Shown here: positions 8,875 through 20,145 of the stretch, one piece after another | Position numbering within the stretch: position 1 is the first letter of the stretch | Layout: every line of letters begins with the position of its first letter | DNA from: Gammaproteobacteria bacterium | GTDB lineage: Bacteria > Pseudomonadota > Gammaproteobacteria > Pseudomonadales > Pseudohongiellaceae | Direction: 5' to 3' | NCBI GenBank assembly: GCA_018401885.1 | Contig: JAGYKB010000015.1 | Location: 1-58,403, forward strand | DNA: 58,403 nucleotides | Program-made: the position numbers and the translations under genes | The notes under the pieces: model-generated | Told to the model about the DNA's origin: nothing | What the model saw: only the letters and a program-made list of their open reading frames with translations | Databases searched by the model: none

Positions 8875-8956
8875 AATCTTTTCTCTTTTTCAAAGTATTT
8901 ACATTCGGCTGAGATACCTACCCGACAACCAAATAATCAATTAACGCGGGAAGAGA

Positions 8957-11900
8957 CTACCTAACCTGAGGCAGCTCTTGGGCACCTGCGGCGGAGGGCG
9001 AATCGGGCGAGCCAAATGCTTGTTTAAACTGCGGCTCAAGGTTTTCCCAGGGGCCATCCAATGTGTAGACGGCACTCGTAAGACTATCTACCTGATCGCC
9101 AAAAATTCTATCGAAAAGATACGCGCCGACCGCGATTGGTATATTCGCCGACAGTAGACCTAACCAAGGAATATTGTCGCTCACCGGAAGCGTGACATAC
9201 ATTTCACCGACTATCGTTTCGGCAACAAGATCGACGTCTCCAGTTATTTGATAAAGGCTAGACGGACCACTTATAACGAGACGATCCTGAATCTGAACCT
9301 GGCCTTCCTCTAGCACTAGATGGCCATCGATCTGGTCGAACGCAAGGCCGCTGCGCAGAAGATCATCGCTAAAACGAAGTCGACGCATGATAGCATCTAA
9401 ATTAAGGATGCTGATGAGCTTCAATGCGCCTGCACCGCCGGCACCTTGAAGAAATCTACCCTCTCTGATGTCGATTTTTATTTCGCCGCTAAGATTCTCT
9501 GCATTGAAGAATGCGGGCGTGCCCTGCCATTCGAGCTGCGACTCGAAATCTCCCACGTTGCTGACAAGGCTAGGGGCATAGCCATTAGCACGGAGCACCT
9601 CGCCTAAATCGGCGACATGTAGCTGACCATTAAATTCACTACGATGGGCCTGCCCATCAAAGTGCCAATAAAAAGATGGCGCAGGCATCTGCTCAGACAC
9701 AGCCCCGCTTTCCTCTCCCTTGGCATCCCAATTGTCTATCTGCTCAGCACTCAAATACTGTGCTTCAAGCTGAAGCCCTCTAAAGTCGAATGCAAGCTCC
9801 GAAAACTCAGCACCGACTGCTTCTGGTTTCAAACGAAAACGCCAGCTACCGTAGGGGCTGTCTCCAATAACAATCTCGCGCGCACTAAAACGCATCGCAG
9901 GAAATAATCTGGGGTCGAGCTCGGCGAGCGAATCGACTGGCTCTGTTTCGGCGGGGTCTTCTTCTATGCGCTGTGGTCCTATCGTACTCGATTCATCACC
10001 CGCCAAACGTAGCTTTTGGAGAGACACAAGCATCTCGCCCTCGGCAAAGGGCGCTTCAACGTGGCCTTCAAGCTCTGGGCCTGCGAGATCTATGAGCCAA
10101 TTTTTTGCTCCGATATCGGGCCTAATTCTAAGCGACTGCTTAGCAAAACTTTGGCCGAAGAGCCCTAATTCATTCACCGAGATATCAATAAAACCAAGAT
10201 TCTCAGCAAAACCCTCAACGCCATAACTCGACTCATCAAGTGCCCCTTCGCTCGCAGCGAGTGTCCGCAGAGTCTCTGTAAACTGCGTAGCAAAATCATC
10301 CCATTCTTCGAAGTCTGCAGCGGACAAACTACCGAGCACCACTAGGCCATCGAAAGGATTCTGCTTTAGCGCACTGAGTTCAGTAGGCGATTCGCCCAGA
10401 AAAACCAGCCCCTGAGTGAGTGCTGTATCATCGAATGAAAGATCGAACTCCAATCGTTCTCCCAGTTTGCCCCTGTGCCATTGCCTGTTTTCGCCAAATC
10501 CAAGCGCCAGATCGAAGGCGACAGGTGTGGCAGCGTCTTTGTTAAGCGGACTGGGCCCTGCAATCGAAACACCTTCCAATGTGCTCTGAATTTCGAGAGT
10601 CGTGGGATATAAACTCTCGCCACCTTGCTCAATAAATAACTGGCTCGTAAACTCCAAAACACCGTTGGTCTGACTCAGCATTGAATCGATAAGCGGACTC
10701 GTCAGCGCCAAATCGGCCAATTTCTGCGGCGCCACGCTGCCGCGAGCAGCGAGCGTAACCGCCTCGATGACGCGATCATTTTGCGCCGATCCGAGCTGCA
10801 GTGAGACTGGACTCCCGAACAGTTGCCCTCGCAAATCCGAGCTATCGAGGCCAGTTCGAGTGTCGAACAGTACCTGGCCCGAAAGCTCCGAGACGTCAAG
10901 ACCATAGTCGAGTAGCGCTAAGTTATTCTCATCAATCGAAAGCTCAGTTCGCACATCGACCGGCTCACCACTACCGAGCAGCAATTGCACATCGATCGCT
11001 ACCTCAGCTTCACCCTCTGCACGCCAGTTGTTCACCGTGTCTATAAGACCACCCGGCAGCGGTGAGGCAGAAAGAAAATTGAGCGCGTCTTGTGTGAGCC
11101 CCGTCGCACCACCCTCGACTAAAAGTTTATTACGAAGCACCCCATCTTCGTCGACAGTGGGTCGTACCGTGCCTTTCGCTCCGTCGAGCAATAACCCGTG
11201 ACTGTTCCCAGCCTTCACGAAAACATCGACTAAACTGTCCGTAGTCAAGACGAATGCCTCGACGCCCTCAATATCTGGCCACCCTTCGGCATAGCGAATC
11301 CTTCCGTCACTCAGTCGATAGAAGCTTTGGAACGTTTTTGCAGCAGGGTTTGAGCCAGGCAGCATCGATCCGCGCAATATCGCGCCGCTATCGAAGAACG
11401 TCCCGTCTAGGGCCGCGCCTCCAACCCAGGCCATGGTTGACTTGAGCCCCTGCTCTATTTTCGGACCGTCGGGGAGGTAGAGATAACGATCGTCTGCGCG
11501 CATGCGCTCAACACCGATGAGTAACTCAATATTCGACTGAGGATCACCTTCTACCGGCCGTACTAGCTGTGATGTGAACTGCACGCGCCCTGTCGTGTTC
11601 GCAGATTCTGCAATTATCGTGTTGCTAGACAATGTAAGGTCGAGCCCAGCTTCGAATTTTGAGAGAAAATCTATGCGCCCATTAACATAATCATACGACC
11701 AATCACGCGTATAAATGTTTGGGAGATTCATTCGCAGAGAAGGCGTGTCGATCTCAGCAAATCCGCTCGCTCTTTGCGTCTGTCCGTCATAGTCAACTTC
11801 TAGATAACCCGTCACGCCATCTAGCTTCGGAATCCCACCAATCGACTCGATGGCGCCGCTTTCGGTATTCGCTCGCAGGGACAATTTCTGGATGGGTCCA

Positions 11901-13177
11901 GACAGCGCCTCTAGTGGCGAGGCAGCCTTCTTCTGACCGGTTAGTTTCACGCTTAGGTTATTAATCAGACCGCGCGGTGAAAGGTCGTTCAATGTACTAA
12001 TCTGCGAATCAGAGAGAGGTATAAAGCCAGCACTCGCCATGCGGCGAGTAAGGCTGAGAACCCGCGCGATATCCACGGAGTCTGCTCTTAATTCGACTTC
12101 GTCGTTTTGACGCACTACGAAGCCCGCTGAGAAAGCGCCCCATTCCTCTCCATCCCATTTGCCTTGATTCGCCTGAATTACGAATTCGAACCGAGGGTTC
12201 GTTCCATCCGTGGCCAATAACTCCGCCGACTGGCGTATTGTTGCGACGCTGCGGAAGCTCGAAAGCTCTGTCGTTAGCGCTTCCCTGGCTGCCGGCCTCA
12301 GCAATACTAGAGACTCTATATCGAGGGTTGCCGTCGCCTCGATCAGTTTCCCACCTGCTATCTCAAACCAAATTTCACCACCTGCGTCTAACGCAGTAAC
12401 ACCGGTAAGCGCTGGCTGGACCGCGGCCGGCAGTAGCGATTCGAAAAGAGGAAGATAGTCGCCCGTAGGAATATTTGCATAAGCGTAGGCGGATGCATCG
12501 GCAAGCGTCGCGCCTGTCCCCTCGTAGGAGAATTGAAGTGGCTGGCGCACACCATCGATTAATGCATCAACAAGAATAACGTGTTCGTTCTCGCGGTTCT
12601 GAATTCGCGCGTCGACTATATCGACCACAACGGAGTCACCCGCGCTCGGCTCAAGGCTCAGCACCACGTCGCTTAGCTGCAAATAAGACACGCCCAATAA
12701 AATTGAATAGAGCTCTGCCATGTTTACCCGCTGCGGCGTTGCACCGCTAACTCCGCGCAGCTGCCATAAGCCGTCAGCAGACTGCCGGAGGGCAACCTCT
12801 AAATCTGCGACTTCGAATTCCTTAAGCACCCAGCGTCGCTGCCAAAGACTAGCCGGCACGTCCAACGTTAAGGTTGCCCTATCAAAAAGCAGACCAGCGG
12901 ATTCAGCTGCTACACCGACCTGAGTTTCGGTTACCAGCAAACTCAACCCGCTTACCTCGATCGTCGGATTGAATCCAGAAAAACTCCCGGTTAAAGAAGT
13001 TATGTTTACCGGCAATCCGGTCAGTTCGAAGACTTTTTCTTCGACGAACCGCGTGTAGTCTGCGACTGCCGGCATAAACTGCCGGCCTGCGCTCACATAA
13101 GCGGCGAGCGCGACAATTCCCACGATAAATACTCGTCGCAGCAGCCTGCCTATGCCGAATACTAAGGATAAAAACAC
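8957..13177 (-). CDS. yhdP: YhdP family AsmA-like protein (intermembrane lipid transport)
   Basis: 1406 residues, slightly longer than E. coli YhdP (1266). It has an N-terminal membrane anchor (RLLRRVFIVGIVALAAYVS, about residues 11-29), then a very long, beta-rich, low-cysteine periplasmic body and an AsmA-like C-terminal region (GRFLQGAGGAGALKL and ISGPSSLYQITGDVDL). YhdP, TamB and YdbH are thought to form bridges carrying phospholipids to the outer membrane. It begins with GTG at 13177, with AGAGG 5 nt upstream, 27 nt after rng, in the common order mre-maf-rng-yhdP. The last residues (SPDSPSAAGAQELPQVR) are low complexity. Confidence 0.93.
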   Translation of the reverse strand: MFLSLVFGIGRLLRRVFIVGIVALAAYVSAGRQFMPAVADYTRFVEEKVFELTGLPVNITSLTGSFSGFNPTIEVSGLSLLVTETQVGVAAESAGLLFDRATLTLDVPASLWQRRWVLKEFEVADLEVALRQSADGLWQLRGVSGATPQRVNMAELYSILLGVSYLQLSDVVLSLEPSAGDSVVVDIVDARIQNRENEHVILVDALIDGVRQPLQFSYEGTGATLADASAYAYANIPTGDYLPLFESLLPAAVQPALTGVTALDAGGEIWFEIAGGKLIEATATLDIESLVLLRPAAREALTTELSSFRSVATIRQSAELLATDGTNPRFEFVIQANQGKWDGEEWGAFSAGFVVRQNDEVELRADSVDIARVLSLTRRMASAGFIPLSDSQISTLNDLSPRGLINNLSVKLTGQKKAASPLEALSGPIQKLSLRANTESGAIESIGGIPKLDGVTGYLEVDYDGQTQRASGFAEIDTPSLRMNLPNIYTRDWSYDYVNGRIDFLSKFEAGLDLTLSSNTIIAESANTTGRVQFTSQLVRPVEGDPQSNIELLIGVERMRADDRYLYLPDGPKIEQGLKSTMAWVGGAALDGTFFDSGAILRGSMLPGSNPAAKTFQSFYRLSDGRIRYAEGWPDIEGVEAFVLTTDSLVDVFVKAGNSHGLLLDGAKGTVRPTVDEDGVLRNKLLVEGGATGLTQDALNFLSASPLPGGLIDTVNNWRAEGEAEVAIDVQLLLGSGEPVDVRTELSIDENNLALLDYGLDVSELSGQVLFDTRTGLDSSDLRGQLFGSPVSLQLGSAQNDRVIEAVTLAARGSVAPQKLADLALTSPLIDSMLSQTNGVLEFTSQLFIEQGGESLYPTTLEIQSTLEGVSIAGPSPLNKDAATPVAFDLALGFGENRQWHRGKLGERLEFDLSFDDTALTQGLVFLGESPTELSALKQNPFDGLVVLGSLSAADFEEWDDFATQFTETLRTLAASEGALDESSYGVEGFAENLGFIDISVNELGLFGQSFAKQSLRIRPDIGAKNWLIDLAGPELEGHVEAPFAEGEMLVSLQKLRLAGDESSTIGPQRIEEDPAETEPVDSLAELDPRLFPAMRFSAREIVIGDSPYGSWRFRLKPEAVGAEFSELAFDFRGLQLEAQYLSAEQIDNWDAKGEESGAVSEQMPAPSFYWHFDGQAHRSEFNGQLHVADLGEVLRANGYAPSLVSNVGDFESQLEWQGTPAFFNAENLSGEIKIDIREGRFLQGAGGAGALKLISILNLDAIMRRLRFSDDLLRSGLAFDQIDGHLVLEEGQVQIQDRLVISGPSSLYQITGDVDLVAETIVGEMYVTLPVSDNIPWLGLLSANIPIAVGAYLFDRIFGDQVDSLTSAVYTLDGPWENLEPQFKQAFGSPDSPSAAGAQELPQVR

Positions 13178-13204
13178 TGAACCTCTCTTCGACTTTCTAG
13201 CAAC

Positions 13205-14698
13205 TTAAGACCCACCCAATCGTTTGCTAGTAATTTCAATATCAAATTGGCTTCTCGCATACTCAGTGCATTCGAGAAACTCTAACCGACCATCGATTGA
13301 TTGCTCGATTATTCGCGACTCTTCACGCAATGCATCGATCACCGCATGCGACGCTTTCACCCTAAATATATCGCCCCGAGAGGACAGTACCAGCAACCGG
13401 CGATGGATTATCGATACTACAGAGTCTATCGAGGCGACATGACCGTCACCCGAACAGTCTTCGCAGGGCACGCGCAGAACGCGCTGCAAACTTTCACGAA
13501 CTCGCTTGCGTGTCATCTCGAGCAAACCAAATTGCGAAAACTCACCAACCACTGTGTGTGCGCCGTCTTTCGCAAGCGCATCGATCAACGCCTTACGCAC
13601 CTGAGAACGATGTTCTTCACAGTGCATATCGATGAAATCTATAACGATGATTCCTCCTAAATTACGCAACCTCAGTTGCAACGCAATAGCAGCGGCAGCC
13701 TCGAGGTTCGTCTCGAGTATCGTTGAGTCTTGATCGCGAGCGCCAATGAAAGAGCCGGTGTTTACATCGATGGTTACCATCGATTCCGTTTGTTCAATAA
13801 CGAGGTCTCCGCCATTGGGCAGCCGTACTTTTTTCTCTAAAGCGCTCTCTATCTGCTGCTCTATTGAGACTCCATTCGCCTCGCAAAGTTCGAATAGAGG
13901 CGGTTCTTTAGCTGTGAGTTCGAGCAGCGGACGTGCCTCGGGAATATAGTCTTTCAAGAATGCACTGAGTTTATCGAATGCGCCGACATCGTCGACGAGA
14001 ATGCGACTAACCTTCGGCCCAAAAAGATCGCGCATCGACCTAACAAAGATCGGTTCTTCGGAGTACACACACCGCACCTCGTTTGGTCGCCGCAGTCTCT
14101 CCTTAAGCTTTACCCAAAGTCTATGAAGATGCCCGAGATCTTCAAGGAATTCGCCCTGAGTCGCTCCCTCTGCCACCGTCCTTACGATGAAGCCTCTAGG
14201 CTCTTCCCAATCCGACTCGGTCAGGCTTTCTTTAAGCAGTGTTTCTAGCCTTTCGCGCTCGTGGTGATCCACAATTTTCTGGGAAACACCAACATGCAAG
14301 CTGCGCGGCAATAGGACTAAATGCCTCGCGGCGAGAGCCAGGTGATTACTCAACCTCGCACCCTTACCCGCAATGGCATCCTTGATAACCTGCACAGTCA
14401 AGAATTGTCCTTCGCGGAGAAGCTCTCCAATCCGCGCGGGTTGCTCTCGACGCACCTCAAGACCCTGAGCATCTAGCTCACTGATATCAGACGCATGAAT
14501 AAAACCCGCTCGCTCGAGACCAATATCCACGAACGCCGCTTCCATGCCCGGCATCACTCGGAGCACTTTACCTTGGAATATATCGCCTACGTGGCTACGC
14601 GAGCGGTTCCTCTCGAGCATCAATTCTTTGAGAGTCCCTTGCTCGACTAGCGCGACTCGCGTCTCTGCCGGCATGACATTGATCAGTAATTCGCTCAT
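13205..14698 (-). CDS. rng: Ribonuclease G
   Basis: 497 residues, close to E. coli RNase G (489). An S1 RNA-binding domain spans about residues 38-130 (SHVGDIFQGKVLRVMPGMEA). The catalytic core has TIDVNTGSFIG and GGIIVIDFIDM, which hold the magnesium-binding aspartates. The C-terminal Cys pair in VPCEDCSGDGH is the zinc-link position of the RNase E/G family. It processes the 5' end of 16S rRNA and decays mRNA. Its ATG overlaps the maf stop by four bases (ATGA), which suggests translational coupling. Confidence 0.95.
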   Translation of the reverse strand: MSELLINVMPAETRVALVEQGTLKELMLERNRSRSHVGDIFQGKVLRVMPGMEAAFVDIGLERAGFIHASDISELDAQGLEVRREQPARIGELLREGQFLTVQVIKDAIAGKGARLSNHLALAARHLVLLPRSLHVGVSQKIVDHHERERLETLLKESLTESDWEEPRGFIVRTVAEGATQGEFLEDLGHLHRLWVKLKERLRRPNEVRCVYSEEPIFVRSMRDLFGPKVSRILVDDVGAFDKLSAFLKDYIPEARPLLELTAKEPPLFELCEANGVSIEQQIESALEKKVRLPNGGDLVIEQTESMVTIDVNTGSFIGARDQDSTILETNLEAAAAIALQLRLRNLGGIIVIDFIDMHCEEHRSQVRKALIDALAKDGAHTVVGEFSQFGLLEMTRKRVRESLQRVLRVPCEDCSGDGHVASIDSVVSIIHRRLLVLSSRGDIFRVKASHAVIDALREESRIIEQSIDGRLEFLECTEYARSQFDIEITSKRLGGS

Positions 14699-15318
14699 TG
14701 CTCTCGTGCTTCCTCTGGTGGCAAGCAGTCTAAACCCGCCTTCTTGAGCAACGCTGCTGTTTCGAAAAGTGGCAACCCCATCACGCCACTGTAACTGCCT
14801 TCGATCGAACGAATAAACGCCGCAGCGAGGCCTTGTATTGCATAGCCGCCGGCTTTTCCTCGAGGCTCACCCGTCAACCAGTAGCGCCGTGCCTCGTCAC
14901 GACTGACATCGCAAAAGGTGACACGTGTTAACGACACCGCTTCACCGATCTGGGTAATCGGACTATTCCCATCGGACGCGACAACACAGACGGCGCTTCT
15001 TACCTCATGAGTCGTATTCGCCAAAGCCAGCAAGAAATCTTCGGCTTGCTCTGGCGACTCGGGTTTTGCCAACACCTCATCGCCGAGCGAAACAACGGTA
15101 TCGGCAGCGATTAGCACCCCTGTGAGGTCAAACAGTTGCGATGAGCCAGAACGCGCTTTTTCTCGGGCCATTCGGGAAACATATGAAGCGGGAGACTCAC
15201 CCTCCCAGCGAGATTCGTCGATGTCCTGAGGGCAGATCTCGCAATCGAAACCGAGCTGAGCGAGAAGCTGTGCGCGTCGCGGTGATGCTGAAGCTAAAAT
15301 TAGCCGAGGGAATATCAT
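14695..15318 (-). CDS. maf: Maf family nucleoside triphosphate pyrophosphatase (YhdE type)
   Basis: 207 residues from the ATG at 15318. The frame stays open further upstream into mreD, but the conserved Maf N-terminus (LILASASPRRAQLL) starts right after this ATG, and TGATG joins it to mreD. Family motifs: SPRR, AADTVV with the catalytic Asp, and EPRGKAGGYAIQG. It hydrolyses non-canonical or dTTP/UTP nucleotides to monophosphates, and overproduction of Maf affects septation. It lies in the usual mreD-maf-rng order. Confidence 0.94.
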   Translation of the reverse strand: MIFPRLILASASPRRAQLLAQLGFDCEICPQDIDESRWEGESPASYVSRMAREKARSGSSQLFDLTGVLIAADTVVSLGDEVLAKPESPEQAEDFLLALANTTHEVRSAVCVVASDGNSPITQIGEAVSLTRVTFCDVSRDEARRYWLTGEPRGKAGGYAIQGLAAAFIRSIEGSYSGVMGLPLFETAALLKKAGLDCLPPEEAREQ

Positions 15319-15806
15319 CAATTGTTTATAAACCCACGCCGAATGCTCCGTAGCAAAGAAAACAGAGCGGGCCATATCGCTGCACTTGAAAAAGCCGCAA
15401 GCAAATACATCGAATCTACAGGCTCAATCTGACCGCTGATAACCCGCAGCCAATGCCCTAAACCTAATGCGACAAGCGATAGAACGAACAGCAACCCACT
15501 CTGCTGGATGGGATTGTACATGCGCAAGCGCTGATGAAGGCTTAGGGTGACGTAGGCGACGATCATCAGAGTCAAGGCATTGAGACCGAGCATAGTTCCC
15601 TCGAGCACATCAAGTAGCAACCCCGCAGCCCAGGTGAAACCGAGGCCCACTCGGTAGGGCAGCGCCATCGTCCAATAAAAGACGAACATAAGTACCCACT
15701 GCGGACGCCAATTCATTGCCCAGTCAGGGAGAGGCACGATCGCCAACAGATACGCCGAGAAAAGGCTGATGATGACAACCAAATAGGTATAGCCCTTCGA
15801 CTTCAT
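15318..15806 (-). CDS. mreD: Rod shape-determining protein MreD
   Basis: 162 residues, as usual for MreD. It is almost wholly hydrophobic with about five membrane helices, including YLVVIISLFSAYLLAIVPL at the N-terminus and GLGFTWAAGLLLDVLEG, the most conserved MreD segment. It belongs to the elongasome with MreB, MreC, RodA and PBP2. A very strong AGGAGG lies just before its ATG, and the ATG overlaps the mreC stop by four bases. Confidence 0.94.
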   Translation of the reverse strand: MKSKGYTYLVVIISLFSAYLLAIVPLPDWAMNWRPQWVLMFVFYWTMALPYRVGLGFTWAAGLLLDVLEGTMLGLNALTLMIVAYVTLSLHQRLRMYNPIQQSGLLFVLSLVALGLGHWLRVISGQIEPVDSMYLLAAFSSAAIWPALFSLLRSIRRGFINN

Positions 15807-16645
15807 AGCTGTACCTCCTGCTTAGGCGGGATAAGAAGCATCACATGTCGCGTACTATTGATCTTAGCCCGGGGCCGAGCTTTGATCATCGCGAAGTCCT
15901 GACCAGGATCGTTATCAACACTTAGTACGTCTGCGACTGGGAAATTTTTCGGGTAAATCTGCCCCATGCCAGAGCTCACTAACAAATCGCCCGGGCGCAC
16001 ATCTTGTGTTTGTGTCACGAATTCGAGCTCTAGCTCATCTGTTTCGCCTCTCACGCCCCGCGCGAGCGCCCGCTCTCCGTTTCTGTTTACTTCGACTGGG
16101 GTAATGTGCAGCGGATCAGAGATTAGTAACACCCAGCTACTGCTCGGCATCACTTCCACTACCTGCCCCATTAGACCATCGGCAGCTAACATGGCCTGTC
16201 CAACGAAAACACCGTGTAGCGCACCACGATTAATCAGGACACGCTTGCTTGCGCGTTCAGGAGATCGGTTTACTATCTCGGCCGCCAAAACCTCTCCCTC
16301 AACAATCCGAGCAGCTTCATTTAGCGCACGCAGTCGACTGATTTCGCTTGCGAGGCTCGCCAAAACTTGAAGCTCTCTCTGAGCTAGGAGCAGCTCGTTA
16401 GTTAAGCGCTCGTTTTCAGCAAGCAGGTCGCTGTGCGACACAAACACGTCATCGAAAAATTCAGAGGTACGGGCAGGCATATCGGCGACCCAGTAAACAG
16501 GCGTGGCCGTGTAGGAAAGGATAAACCGAACAGAATCGAGATAACCGAATCTATTGTCGGCAAACATTAAACAGAGAGACAAGAATGCGAGAGCCAACGC
16601 TCTGTATTCAAGTGCTACTCCTTTTGTAAACAGCGACTTATCGAT
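15803..16645 (-). CDS. mreC: Rod shape-determining protein MreC, probable non-canonical ATC start
   Basis: The periplasmic MreC body is clear: the membrane segment ALALAFLSLCLMFADNRF, a coiled coil (ENERLTNELLLAQRELQVL), then beta domains with NRSPERASKRVLINRG and DPLHITPVEVNRNGERA. The family N-terminus (LFTKGVALEYRALAL) continues in frame upstream of the first usual start, a TTG at 16597. Between the in-frame TAG upstream and this TTG there is no ATG or GTG in frame. An ATC at 16645, with GAGGG 7-8 nt upstream, would give IDKSLFTKGVALEYR, which fits MreC homologues, for a product of 280 residues. A CTG at 16633 is the other option. The C-terminus overlaps mreD. Confidence 0.85.
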   Translation of the reverse strand: MDKSLFTKGVALEYRALALAFLSLCLMFADNRFGYLDSVRFILSYTATPVYWVADMPARTSEFFDDVFVSHSDLLAENERLTNELLLAQRELQVLASLASEISRLRALNEAARIVEGEVLAAEIVNRSPERASKRVLINRGALHGVFVGQAMLAADGLMGQVVEVMPSSSWVLLISDPLHITPVEVNRNGERALARGVRGETDELELEFVTQTQDVRPGDLLVSSGMGQIYPKNFPVADVLSVDNDPGQDFAMIKARPRAKINSTRHVMLLIPPKQEVQL

Positions 16646-16887
16646 GACACAACCCTCATTCGCATAGCCGATCTACGCCAGTAGAGCGCGGCCGACAGCA
16701 CGTCGCTCCATAAGCTAGCTACAGGCTATTAGAGGGTAGATAGTATCGTATGCGAGGCAAGGAAAGAAGGAATGACGCCTCTCCATCTGGCGAACCTGAC
16801 GAAGAGACAGCGCTATACGAAGTGCGCAAAATGCTGGTGTAATAACAGCCCTCGGAAGCGCTTCGCAAACCCCCTTAGGGAACCAGC
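16646..16887 (-). other. mreB-mreC intergenic region
   Basis: 242 nt between mreB and mreC, longer than usual for this operon. It contains the GAGGG that probably serves mreC (16657-16653), GC-rich partial repeats and no clear terminator. No gene was found in it. Confidence 0.4.
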
Positions 16888-18279
<1,392 letters not shown>

Positions 18280-18567
18280 ATGGCACTAACAAAGACCGAG
18301 GTTGAGAAAATCGCCCACCTTGCCCGTTTGCATGTCAGCGATGTCGAAGCCGAGGAAGTGGCGAAAGGCGTAAGCGATATTCTAGCCCTTATTGACAAAA
18401 TGCAGTCGGTCGACACCGATAACGTAGAGCCGCTCGCCCACCCTTTCGATGCCGCGCAAAAACTCAGACCCGACGTCGTTACCGAACCTGACCGCCGCGA
18501 CGAGCTGCAACAATTGGCCCCACAGTCTCAGGACGGCCTTTTTCTGGTGCCTAAAGTAATCGAGTGA
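18280..18567 (+). CDS. gatC: Asp-tRNA(Asn)/Glu-tRNA(Gln) amidotransferase subunit C
   Basis: 95 residues, the normal size. Family motif near the N-terminus, VEKIAHLARLHVSDVE, and the central MQSVDTDNVEPLAHPF. It helps GatA fold and assemble in the GatCAB complex, which amidates mis-charged Glu-tRNA(Gln) and Asp-tRNA(Asn). AAGGA lies 9 nt before the ATG. It is first in the gatC-gatA-gatB operon. Confidence 0.96.
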   Translation: MALTKTEVEKIAHLARLHVSDVEAEEVAKGVSDILALIDKMQSVDTDNVEPLAHPFDAAQKLRPDVVTEPDRRDELQQLAPQSQDGLFLVPKVIE

Positions 18568-18671
18568 TCCGCTTAAGCGCTCTTCGCGCGCAAGCAGCAC
18601 GGGAGTTAGTAGCGGCGTGTTAAGTCAAACACCGAGCCTAAAAGGCGCTAGATCAAACACAGGATTTACAA

Positions 18672-20144
18672 ATGATAGAGAAGACAGTCGCCGAACTTAG
18701 CGCCGCCCTCGCGGCTGGCGAGACGACAAGCGTGGCACTCACTCAGGCATACCTTGATCAAATTGCGGCACATAATGAGGCATTAAACGCTTACATTACC
18801 GTCTGTGCAGAAAGCGCAATAGCGCAAGCACGAGCAGCAGATGAGGCCCGTGCCACGGGCTCTACGGCACCACTGCTCGGCATCCCCATTGCGCATAAAG
18901 ACCTTTTTTGCACCGCAGGCGTCAAGACGACGAGCGGCTCTAAAATCTTACACAACTTCATCTCACCCTATGATGCGACTGTCGTAGAGCGCTTGCAGGC
19001 GGCAGGCGCAGTGATGCTCGGCAAAACCAACATGGACGAGTTCGCCATGGGTTCCTCAAATGAATCGAGCTACTATGGCGTCGCGCGCAACCCATGGAAC
19101 TTAGACCGAGTGCCCGGAGGTTCTTCTGGGGGTTCTGCCGCTGCCGTTGCAGCAGACCTATGCGCCATGGCGACCGGCACAGACACAGGTGGTTCCATTC
19201 GCCAGCCGGCAGCGTTTTGCGGCATTACAGGCCTAAAGCCGAGCTATGGCCGCGTGTCGCGATGGGGAATGATTGCCTATGCATCAAGTCTCGATCAGGC
19301 GGGCCCTCTCTGCAAGACCGCGGAAGACGCCGCGATACTGCTCAATGTGATGGCCGGTGTCGACGACAAAGACTCGACGAGTATCGCGCTGCCCGCCGAG
19401 GACTTTACTGCAACGCTTAACAATTCGCTCAAAGGCCTGCGCATTGGCTTACCGAAACAGCATTTTACTAGCGGTCTAGATCCCGCGATTGAAAGCGCTG
19501 TTCGTGTCGCAGTAGCCGAACTCGAAAAACTCGGTGCCGAGGTAAAAGAGATCGACCTCCCCAATAGTGACCTTGCCATTTCTGCATACTATGTGATCGC
19601 GCCAGCAGAGGCGTCGGCTAACCTGTCCCGCTTTGATGGCGTGCGCTACGGCTACCGCTGCGAGAATCCGGTGGACCTCGAAGACATGTACAAAAGAAGC
19701 CGCAGCGAAGGCTTTGGCGAAGAGGTAAAGCGCCGAATTATGATCGGAACCTACGCGCTCTCGGCAGGCTTCTACGATGCGTACTATCGCAAGGCTCAAA
19801 AAATTCGCCGCTTAGTAAAGGAAGATTATGCGCGGGCCTTTAAAGACGTAGATGTCATCATCGGGCCAACCACGCCGAGCCCAGCTTTCGCACTCAATTC
19901 GATGAAAGATTCGGTGACGATGTATCTCGAGGACATCTACACCATCGCGCTCAACCTTGCTGGTCTGCCGGGTATGTCTGTGCCGGCAGGTTTCGTCGAT
20001 GGCCTGCCGATCGGGATGCAACTCGTCGCCAAGGATTATGCCGAAGCGACTCTCTTGAATGTCGCGCATCAGTTTCAACAGGTAACCAACTGGCATAAAA
20101 AGAAACCGGTTCTCACCGCTTCAGAAAAAACCACGGAGGCCTAG
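18672..20144 (+). CDS. gatA: Asp-tRNA(Asn)/Glu-tRNA(Gln) amidotransferase subunit A
   Basis: 490 residues. Amidase-signature enzyme with the Ser-cisSer-Lys triad visible: Lys in [10 protein letters not shown], and the serine pair in [15 protein letters not shown] and [15 protein letters not shown]. It hydrolyses glutamine and feeds ammonia through a tunnel to GatB. The gap after gatC is 104 nt, with no clear terminator, and gatB follows 1 nt after its stop. Confidence 0.97.
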   Translation: MIEKTVAELSAALAAGETTSVALTQAYLDQIAAHNEALNAYITVCAESAIAQARAADEARATGSTAPLLGIPIAHKDLFCTAGVKTTSGSKILHNFISPYDATVVERLQAAGAVMLGKTNMDEFAMGSSNESSYYGVARNPWNLDRVPGGSSGGSAAAVAADLCAMATGTDTGGSIRQPAAFCGITGLKPSYGRVSRWGMIAYASSLDQAGPLCKTAEDAAILLNVMAGVDDKDSTSIALPAEDFTATLNNSLKGLRIGLPKQHFTSGLDPAIESAVRVAVAELEKLGAEVKEIDLPNSDLAISAYYVIAPAEASANLSRFDGVRYGYRCENPVDLEDMYKRSRSEGFGEEVKRRIMIGTYALSAGFYDAYYRKAQKIRRLVKEDYARAFKDVDVIIGPTTPSPAFALNSMKDSVTMYLEDIYTIALNLAGLPGMSVPAGFVDGLPIGMQLVAKDYAEATLLNVAHQFQQVTNWHKKKPVLTASEKTTEA

Positions 20145-20145
20145 C

